NCBI RefSeq assembly: GCF_002019855.1
Contig: NZ_CM007717.1
Coordinates: 3,807,636 to 3,871,635 of the forward strand
Length of the DNA stretch: 64,000 bases
Source: Streptomyces antibioticus
GTDB lineage: Bacteria > Actinomycetota > Actinomycetes > Streptomycetales > Streptomycetaceae
Reading direction: 5' to 3'
Shown: positions 58,364 through 64,000 of the stretch, in pieces
How the letters are laid out: every line of letters starts with the position of its first letter
Numbering within the stretch: position 1 is the stretch's first letter
Notes under the pieces: generated by a model
Databases searched by the model: none
Told to the model about the DNA's origin: nothing
The model's input: only the letters and a program-made list of their open reading frames with translations
Position numbers and translations under genes: made by a program

Positions 58364-58684
58364 TCAGGGCGTCCAGCGGTAGAAGGGCTCGGCCATGGAG
58401 TCCTTCGGTTCGCGCCACGCGGGGTCGTAGGGCGTCATGTACTGCTGGAGCCGGACGTTGATGTCCTCGTAGAGCGGGTGGCTGCGGGCCTGGTAGAGGC
58501 GGTCGCCGATGGCGTCCTCGGCCTCCACCAGGTGGAAGTACAGGCCGTGGAAGCGGAACAGCGTCCGGCGCTGGACGCCGATCATGTGCGGCAGGTCGGT
58601 GGCGTCGGACTCGGCGAAGAGTGCCGCCACCTTCTCCGCGTCGGCGGGGTCCATCCGCGCGACGATGAGGGTGCGGTGAGCCAT
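58364..58684 (-). CDS. TcmI-type second/fourth-ring cyclase
   Basis: 106 residues from ATG 58684 after GGGAGAACC. HRTLIVARMDPADAEKVAALFAESDATDLPHMIGVQRRTLFRFHGLYFHLVEAEDA is the TcmI/WhiE VII opening, with HPLYEDINVRLQQYMTPYDPAW at the end. It closes a later ring in multi-ring polyketides. Together with the TcmN-type and cupin cyclases it makes the three-cyclase set of pentangular pathways. Confidence 0.9.
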   Translation of the reverse strand: MAHRTLIVARMDPADAEKVAALFAESDATDLPHMIGVQRRTLFRFHGLYFHLVEAEDAIGDRLYQARSHPLYEDINVRLQQYMTPYDPAWREPKDSMAEPFYRWTP

Positions 58685-58817
58685 GGGTTCTCCCTCGGGG
58701 AAAGGGACAGGGACGGGCAGGGACGGAGACTCGGACTCGGCCTGAGCGGGGGCGTCGTCCGGCCTGATTTCGATGGTGGGTCGGCCGCCTTGAGGGGGCG
58801 TCCAGGCCAACTCGACA
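58685..58817. other. Gap in the core operon with two TCGA elements at 12-bp spacing
   Basis: 133 bp between the POT transporter and the TcmI-type cyclase. On the minus strand TCGAA and TCGAG occur near 58,828 and 58,816 with 12-bp, not 11-bp, spacing. It might be an internal promoter but is weaker than the other SARP-type sites. Confidence 0.3.
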
Positions 58818-60293
58818 TCAGATTCGAACGGTTCTGCGGGCCAGGGCGAGCGCGGTGGCGACGGCCGCGGCGGTGAATCCCGACAGGTAGACCCACAGCG
58901 GCAGGACGCCGACGAGGTGCGAGAGCTGGCCGCCCGCGCCGGCGCCGAGCGCGGCGCCCAGATAGAAGAGGCCCATCATGCGGCTGCGGTGGCCGTCGGG
59001 CGCGGCCTCGGCGGTGGTGCTCAGACCGACAGGACCGAAGACCAGCTCCCCGCAGGTCATGAACAGGAAGGCGCCCAGCAGCCACAGCGCGGACACCTGA
59101 CGGCCGTCCGTGGCGAGGGCCGCGCCGACCGCCAGCACCAGGAAGCCGCCCGCCGCGCACAGCAGCCCGGCGGAGAACTTCCGTACGGTGCCGGCCCGGC
59201 CGCCGATCCGCAGCCACAACCAGGCGAAGAGCGGGGCCAGCAGGAGCAGGAACAGCGGGTGCGCGGACTGGAACCAGCTCGCGGGCACCGTGAACCCGGC
59301 GATCTCCCGGTCCGTGTGCTCGCGCGCGAACAGCGAGAACACGGAGCCGAGTTGGCCGTACATGGCCCAGAACAGCACCGACGGCACGAACACCACCCGG
59401 TAGGCGCGGATCCGTTCGCGGGCGGCGTCGTCCAGGCCGCCGTCGGCCCGCAGCAGCCGGCGGAAGGCGACGACGGGCAGCACCAGCGAGGCCAGCCCGC
59501 ACAGCGCGAGCACCGGCCGCAGCGGAACCCCGCCGGCCGCCGCGACACCGGCCGCGACCAGCACCGCCGCGGCCAGGGCGATCCACGCGCCACGGACGAG
59601 GCGGCGCTGCGCGGCGGGCGGCAGCGGCCGGCTCGGGCCGGTACGGGCGCCGCGCAGCGAGGAGGCGCCCCACACGTACTGGAGGACGCCGAGGAGCATG
59701 CCGACGGCGGCGGCCCCGAAGCCCAGGTGCCAGTCCACGCGTTCCCCGAGGGTGCCGGTGACGAGCGGGCCGATCAGCGCGCTGACCTGGATGCTCATGT
59801 AGAACAGCGAGAAGGCGGCCCGGCGCCGCGCGCTGTCGGCGCCCGGGTTCATCTGGTCGAACATCACCGGCAGGTTGGGCTTGAGCAGCCCCGTGCCGCA
59901 GGCCACCAGGGCCAGCCCGGTGTAGAACCCGGCGCGGGCCGGGAACGCCATGCACAGATGACCGGCGGCGATGACGATCGCGCCGGTCAGCATCGCCCGG
60001 TGGGTGCCGAGCACCCGGTCGCCGAGCCAGCCGCCGGGCATCGCGGCGAGGAACGACGCGGAGACGTACAGCCCGAACAGTGCGCCCGCCGTCCCGTCGG
60101 AGAGGCCGAGCCCGCCGTCCGTCTCGGGTGCGGTCGCGTAGAGGAACAGCAGGGCCTGCATGCCGTAGAAGCTGAAGCGTTCCCACATGTCGGTGAGGAA
60201 CAGGGTGCTGAACCAGCGTTCGCGCAGCAGGGTCCAGACGGGGCGGTCGGCGGGGGCGGTCTCGGCGCGGACGGTGGCCGGGGGGCCGCTCAC
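58818..60293 (-). CDS. POT/PTR2-type proton-coupled transporter (peptide MFS)
   Basis: 491 residues from GTG 60293. The first helix holds FLTDMWERFSFYGMQALLFLYAT, the ExxERFxYYG-like motif of POT proteins (W-ERFSFYG here). Later come GWLGDRVLGTHRAMLTGAIVIAAGHLCMAFP, GTGLLKPNLPVMFDQMNPG and SLFYMSIQVSALIGPLVTGTLGE. Fourteen helices are likely. POT proteins usually import small peptides, and one inside a type II PKS operon is unusual. It could move a precursor or product. Coupled to the SDR gene before it by a 4-bp overlap. Confidence 0.8.
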   Translation of the reverse strand: MSGPPATVRAETAPADRPVWTLLRERWFSTLFLTDMWERFSFYGMQALLFLYATAPETDGGLGLSDGTAGALFGLYVSASFLAAMPGGWLGDRVLGTHRAMLTGAIVIAAGHLCMAFPARAGFYTGLALVACGTGLLKPNLPVMFDQMNPGADSARRRAAFSLFYMSIQVSALIGPLVTGTLGERVDWHLGFGAAAVGMLLGVLQYVWGASSLRGARTGPSRPLPPAAQRRLVRGAWIALAAAVLVAAGVAAAGGVPLRPVLALCGLASLVLPVVAFRRLLRADGGLDDAARERIRAYRVVFVPSVLFWAMYGQLGSVFSLFAREHTDREIAGFTVPASWFQSAHPLFLLLLAPLFAWLWLRIGGRAGTVRKFSAGLLCAAGGFLVLAVGAALATDGRQVSALWLLGAFLFMTCGELVFGPVGLSTTAEAAPDGHRSRMMGLFYLGAALGAGAGGQLSHLVGVLPLWVYLSGFTAAAVATALALARRTVRI

Positions 60294-61030
60294 AGGGAGA
60301 TACCGCCGTCGATCTGCACCACCTGACCGGTGACGTAGTCCGCCCGGTCGGAGAGCAGGAACGCCACCAGCTCCGCGACGGACTCCGGGGTCCCGAAGCG
60401 GCGCATGGCGATCTTGCCGACGGCTGCCTCACGGGCCTTGTCCGTCATGCCGTCGAGCATGTCGGTGTCGATGAACCCGGGGGCGACCGCGTTGACCCGC
60501 ACCCCGTAGGGCGCGACCTCCTTGGCGAGGGCGCGGGTGAGACCGTTCAGTCCTGCCTTCGCGGTGGCGTAGTTGGTCTGGCCGGGGTTGCCGTACACGC
60601 CGATCACCGAGGAGACGTTGACGATCGCGCCCGCCCGCCGGGAGATCAGGCCGCGCAGCACCGCCCGGGAGACGTGGAACGCGCCGTCCAGACTGGTGCC
60701 CACGACCGACTGCCAGTCCCGCGCGGACATCAGCGCCATCGGACGGTCCCGCAGCACCCCGGCGGAGTTCACCACGCCGTACGGCGGACCCAGCTTCTCC
60801 TCGCACTCCTCCACGAAGGCGCGGACCGCGTCGGCGTCGGTGACGTCGCACACGACGTGATGGACCGGCGCGCCCGCCTCGGCGACCAGCCGGGCGGTCT
60901 CCAGGGCCGCCTCGTCGGCGGCGCGGGAGCAGAATCCGACGGCATGGCCCGAGCGGGCCAGCCGGACGGCGATCGCGCGGCCGATGCCCCGCGATCCACC
61001 GGTCACCAGTACACAGCGGTTCTCCTGCAT
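60290..61030 (-). CDS. FabG-like SDR ketoreductase, first gene of the core operon
   Basis: 246 residues from ATG 61030 after GGGAGG. CVLVTGGSRGIGRAIAVRLARSGHAV, GVVNSAGVLRDRPMALMS, catalytic Ser in IVNVSSVIGVYGNPGQTNYATAKAGLNGLTRALAKEV (Tyr-Lys in YATAK), and YVTGQVVQIDGG at the end. Very close in pattern to FabG. Its promoter carries two identical heptamers of SARP type. It likely reduces a polyketide ketone; alternatively it could serve starter-acid synthesis. Confidence 0.9.
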   Translation of the reverse strand: MQENRCVLVTGGSRGIGRAIAVRLARSGHAVGFCSRAADEAALETARLVAEAGAPVHHVVCDVTDADAVRAFVEECEEKLGPPYGVVNSAGVLRDRPMALMSARDWQSVVGTSLDGAFHVSRAVLRGLISRRAGAIVNVSSVIGVYGNPGQTNYATAKAGLNGLTRALAKEVAPYGVRVNAVAPGFIDTDMLDGMTDKAREAAVGKIAMRRFGTPESVAELVAFLLSDRADYVTGQVVQIDGGISL

Positions 61031-61100
61031 CCGTACCTCCCGGCGCGGCGGTGCGACGGCACGGGGCCGCCGTGACCGCGGAGGGCCCGCGGTCACGGCG

Positions 61101-61149
61101 AGGATCGGCGAACGGCCTCGAGGGAGCCTCGAAGGGCGTCGGCCAGGCT
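61101..61149. promoter_or_regulatory. Divergent SARP-type promoter: core PKS operon and multicopper oxidase
   Basis: Minus strand: TCGAGGC twice (61132-61126 and 61121-61115, 11-bp period), 8 bp, then GATCCT (61106-61101), facing the core operon. Plus strand: TCGAGGG (61118-61124) and TCGAAGG (61129-61135), 8 bp, then CAGGCT (61144-61149), facing the multicopper oxidase whose ATG is 7 bp further. Confidence 0.7.
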
Positions 61150-61155
61150 GCCCCC

Positions 61156-63603
61156 ATGGTGGAGAACCTCTTCGAACAGAACCTGCTGTGGGCGGTGCTG
61201 GCCGCGGTCTGCTGGCTGTTCGCCGCACGCGGCGCGCGCCGCCTGGCGACCCGTCCGCACTCACGCGCCCTGCGCCGCCGGGCCCGCCTGGGCCTCGCCC
61301 TCCTCACCACGGCCCTCCTGACCCTCACCGTCCGCGCCGCCCTCGCCGTGGCCCTGGCCGCCGAAACCGACTGGTGGGGCGCCACCGACTTCCTCCTACT
61401 GGCGGTCGCACCACAGGTGGCCGCGGGCGCGGTGGTGACATGGCTGAGCGTGCCCGCGTATTGGCGACTGACGGGGTGGGATCAGGGGGCGCGCCGGTCG
61501 GGTGTGCCGGGGGCGGGTGCTGGTGCGGGTGTGCCGGGGGCGGGTGCTGGCGCGGGCAGGCCGAAGGCCGAGGGCGCCACCCCGGCGTCCTCCGCCGTGC
61601 CGGCCCCCGTACCCTCCGCCTTCGGCCTGGCCGGCCCCGCCGGCGAAGGGACGACCACCCTGACGGAGACCGGCCCGGCGGCCGCCGAGGTCGGGAGCGC
61701 GGCCCAGGGCGAGGTCCAGGGGGCCGCCAGCCCCACCCCCGTCACCCGGTCCGCCGCCGCCGATCCCCGGCTGGTCGTGCCTGTGCGGGTGGGTGGGGTC
61801 GCGGTCGGGCTGGGGGCGTTGTTCACATTGCATCCGCCGGCGCCGCCGTACACCGGGTTCCTGGTGCTGGAGATGACGTTGCTCGCCCTGGCGGCGAGCG
61901 GGCTCGTGCTGTTGCAGCAGCGGCGGCGGGCCGCGGTCGGGGTGCCGGGGTGGCGTCCGGCGTCGCGCGGGCGGCGGCTGGTCCGTGCGCTGGCCGTCGT
62001 GACCTGCGGGGCCCTGCTGGTGGCCGGCGGGTACGGTCTCGCGGCGCGGGAGAGCCGGTTGCCGGACCGGATGGCCACCGCCCACCACCACGCCTACGAC
62101 ACCGGAGGCGGCCCGGGGCCCGGCGCCGCCCCGGCCCGTTCCGTCGCCGATCTGACCGGGCCGTCGACGGGTGCGGCCGACCGGCGCTTCACCCTCACCG
62201 CGTCCGCGCGGACGGTCCGGCTGGCGTCGGGCGAGACGGTGGACGCGCTCACCTTCAACGGAGTGCTGCCCGGCCCTGAACTTCGAGTGGAGAAAGGGGA
62301 GTTGGTCGAGGTCACGCTCGTGAACCAGGACGTGACGGAAGGGGTCACCGTGCACTGGCACGGCGTCGACGTGCCCAACGCCGAGGACGGCGTGGCGGGT
62401 GTCACCCAGGACGCGGTACGGCCCGGCGGCCGGCACGTGTACCGCTTCCGGGCGAACCGCACCGGCACCTTCTGGTACCACGCCCACCAGCAGTCCAGCT
62501 CCGCCGTGGCCCGCGGCCTGTTCGGCGCCCTGGTCGTGACGGACGAGGCGCGGCAGCCCACGCCGCCGGACGGCGTCGACCGCACCGTCGTGGCGCACGC
62601 CTGGTCCGTCGGCGACACCCGCGGCGGAGGTTCGGCGGTGCGCGGTTCGGGCGGCGCGCTCAGCGGCCGCAACGGCCTGGGCGGCGACCTGCGGACCGCC
62701 TTCGGCGACGACACCGGCGAGCGCCGCGAGCGCGTCGCGGCGGGTACGCCGGTCCGGCTGCGCCTGGTGAACGCGGACAACTGCCCCCGTACGTACGCGC
62801 TGACCGGGACGTCGTTCAAGGTCGCCGCGATCGACGGCAACGAGGTGTCGGCGCCGACCGACCTGGACGGCACGCTGCTGCGGGTGGCCGGCGGCGGCCG
62901 CTACGACCTGACGTTCCGTCAACCACGAGGCGCGGTAAGGCTCACCGTGACGGGAGACGCCAACGCCGGTGCGGGCAGCCAGGGTTTCGAGGGCTGCGGC
63001 GAGGACGGCGCCTACGGAACGCACGGCACCCGCGAGTCCCCGTCGCTGATCCTGGCCCCGGACGCGACCGCCGAGGCCCCCGCCGCCGACACCGACGCGC
63101 CCCTGTTCGACCCGCTCCACTACGGCACCGCCACCGGCCCGCGCCCCCTCACCCCGGGCGACGACGGCTTCGACCGTGACTTCCGGATGGTCCTCGGCAA
63201 CAGCGTCGGCTTCTACGACGGCGCCCCGATGATGCTGTGGACCGTCAACAACGCGGTCTACCCGGACATCCCGTCGCTGCTGGTCCAGGAGGGCGACCTG
63301 GTGCGGGTCACGTTCCTGAACCGCAGCCTCGACGACCACCCGATGCATCTGCACGGCCACCGCATGCTGGTGCTGTCCCGGGACGGCGAGCGCGCGGACG
63401 GCAGCCCGTGGTGGACGGACACGCTGAACGTGGCGCCCGGCGAGCGCTACGAGATCGCGTTCCGCGCCGACAACCCGGGCGTGTGGGCGGACCACTGCCA
63501 CAACCTGGACCACGCCCGGGACGGCATGGTCCTGCACCTGGCCTACGACGGCGTGAGCAGCCCCTACGAGACGGGCGCGTCCACCGGCAACACGCCCGAG
63601 TGA
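61156..63603 (+). CDS. Multicopper oxidase fused to an N-terminal membrane domain
   Basis: 815 residues from ATG 61156. There is no ribosome site, and the -10-like hexamer ends 7 bp before the ATG, so a leaderless mRNA is likely. Residues 1-310 hold about five helices and a linker with two 27-bp DNA repeats (61503-61556) coding for GVPGAGAGAG. From about 345 come cupredoxin domains with all copper motifs: VHWHG (His about 400), FWYHAH (about 442), HPMHLHGH (about 728) and HCHNLDHARDGM (about 780). It would oxidise phenols at the outer membrane face. Its SARP-type promoter links it to the pathway, perhaps for oxidative coupling or quinone formation. Confidence 0.85.
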   Translation: MVENLFEQNLLWAVLAAVCWLFAARGARRLATRPHSRALRRRARLGLALLTTALLTLTVRAALAVALAAETDWWGATDFLLLAVAPQVAAGAVVTWLSVPAYWRLTGWDQGARRSGVPGAGAGAGVPGAGAGAGRPKAEGATPASSAVPAPVPSAFGLAGPAGEGTTTLTETGPAAAEVGSAAQGEVQGAASPTPVTRSAAADPRLVVPVRVGGVAVGLGALFTLHPPAPPYTGFLVLEMTLLALAASGLVLLQQRRRAAVGVPGWRPASRGRRLVRALAVVTCGALLVAGGYGLAARESRLPDRMATAHHHAYDTGGGPGPGAAPARSVADLTGPSTGAADRRFTLTASARTVRLASGETVDALTFNGVLPGPELRVEKGELVEVTLVNQDVTEGVTVHWHGVDVPNAEDGVAGVTQDAVRPGGRHVYRFRANRTGTFWYHAHQQSSSAVARGLFGALVVTDEARQPTPPDGVDRTVVAHAWSVGDTRGGGSAVRGSGGALSGRNGLGGDLRTAFGDDTGERRERVAAGTPVRLRLVNADNCPRTYALTGTSFKVAAIDGNEVSAPTDLDGTLLRVAGGGRYDLTFRQPRGAVRLTVTGDANAGAGSQGFEGCGEDGAYGTHGTRESPSLILAPDATAEAPAADTDAPLFDPLHYGTATGPRPLTPGDDGFDRDFRMVLGNSVGFYDGAPMMLWTVNNAVYPDIPSLLVQEGDLVRVTFLNRSLDDHPMHLHGHRMLVLSRDGERADGSPWWTDTLNVAPGERYEIAFRADNPGVWADHCHNLDHARDGMVLHLAYDGVSSPYETGASTGNTPE

Positions 63604-64000
63604 CCGGGCGCCCCGAGGAGGCCCTCGGCGGCCAGCCGCGCTCGGGCGGCGCGGACGGCCCGCCGGTCCTCCTCGGGGCCCAGGGCCCGCGCCGGGAGGG
63701 TGCTGAGGACGGCGCTGCGGCCCGACCGCACGGCCCGGTGCCCGCGCGCCAGCACGGTCAGACTCTGTCCGGGCCCGGCCTCCACCAGCAGCCGGTCACC
63801 GTCGCCCAGCAGCCGGTCCAGCGTCGGCCAGAACAGCACGGGAGCCGTCGGCTGCGCCGCCCAGAACCGGGTGCTGAGCACGTCCTCCTCGCGCACCGGC
63901 CGGGCGAGGTAGGCCGAGTAGAGCGGTCGGCGGGGCGCGGCCCGCCGTACCGTGCGCAGCAGCGTCTCCGTCTCCCGCGCCACGGGGTCCAGGGCCGGGC
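63564..64000 (-). CDS. Acyltransferase (malonyl/acyl-CoA:ACP type), C-terminal part only
   Basis: The frame is open to the right edge, so only the last about 145 residues are visible. PRRPLYSAYLARPVREEDVLSTRFWAAQPTAPVLFWPTLDRLLGDGDRLLVEAGPGQSLTVLARGH matches the end of a PKS-type AT domain (YSN..., FW..., VExGPGxxLT). A short 45-residue tail follows and then the stop, so it is either a free-standing AT or a protein ending in one. Its 3' end overlaps that of the multicopper oxidase by 40 bp. With the KSIII it could load the starter or supply malonyl units. Confidence 0.75.
   Translation of the reverse strand, partial: PALDPVARETETLLRTVRRAAPRRPLYSAYLARPVREEDVLSTRFWAAQPTAPVLFWPTLDRLLGDGDRLLVEAGPGQSLTVLARGHRAVRSGRSAVLSTLPARALGPEEDRRAVRAARARLAAEGLLGAPGHSGVLPVDAPVS

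Noticed and set aside
58810..58830. Fifth SARP site before the TcmI-type cyclase
   Set aside because: The two TCGA elements are 12 bp apart, not 11, and no -10-like hexamer follows at 8 bp; kept only as a weak note.
41941..64000. Cluster read as an ordinary spore-pigment (whiE) locus
   Set aside because: The core order fits whiE, but a SARP, KSIII, amidotransferase, exporter and multicopper oxidase are not parts of spore-pigment loci.

Overview
The window is high-GC actinobacterial DNA. The codon bias, strong GGAGG-type ribosome sites, GTG starts, DUF397/DUF5753 regulators, a fused CofG/CofH (FbiC) F420 enzyme, SARP and WhiE-like genes and rare TTA codons all point to Streptomyces or a close relative. 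No rRNA, tRNA or CRISPR array was seen. Everything below was read by eye; no database search was run.

Positions 1-41,000 are chromosomal housekeeping and accessory genes. From the left they are: the 3' end of a secreted amidase, a protein O-mannosyltransferase, a secreted PLD-like protein, and a cation/proton antiporter group (KhtT-like subunit, PucR-type regulator, antiporter). An IS607-type element with tnpA and tnpB (about 9,989-12,229) follows. Next come a NarL-type two-component pair, a second antiporter, a flotillin/NfeD pair, a DUF4232 lipoprotein, and an MFS pump divergent from an ArsR-type regulator. After these are a glutathione peroxidase, a MerR regulator, a DUF397 protein with a frameshifted DUF5753 regulator, a GPP34 protein, and a D,D-carboxypeptidase with a very long disordered N-terminus. 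The arm ends with a large membrane protein, a divergent EthD-like/SDR pair around a perfect palindrome, a solute symporter, a VOC protein, an ADP-ribosylglycohydrolase, a DUF2165 protein, an L,D-transpeptidase-like protein without its cysteine, and fbiC.

From about 39,981 to the right edge lies a type II polyketide gene cluster that continues past 64,000. Its core (cupin, KS-alpha, KS-beta, ACP, TcmN-type cyclase) has the whiE spore-pigment order and is preceded by a TcmI-type cyclase and followed by an ABM protein. The same cyclase set is used for pentangular polyphenols. Beyond a spore-pigment set it carries a KSIII, a glutamine-dependent asparagine synthetase homologue, two FabG-like reductases, an O-methyltransferase, two divergent DUF1772 proteins, three ABM proteins, a SchA/CurD protein and an SCP2 protein. 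It also has a membrane-fused multicopper oxidase, two transporters, a large SARP, a MarR regulator and the end of an acyltransferase. The product is unknown. I infer an amidated and/or oxidatively modified, possibly coupled, aromatic polyketide primed with a non-acetate starter.

The control circuit can be read from the DNA. Four intergenic regions carry TCGAG/TCAAG-type heptamers spaced exactly 11 bp, followed 8 bp later by a -10-like hexamer, which is the known SARP promoter layout. They face the SARP gene, the membrane protein/KSIII operon, the DUF1772/methyltransferase operon, the core PKS operon and the multicopper oxidase. The SARP has a TTA codon (43,738-43,740), implying bldA dependence. 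A second motif is shared by the MarR/DUF6069 promoter and the MFS pump promoter, suggesting MarR control of export.
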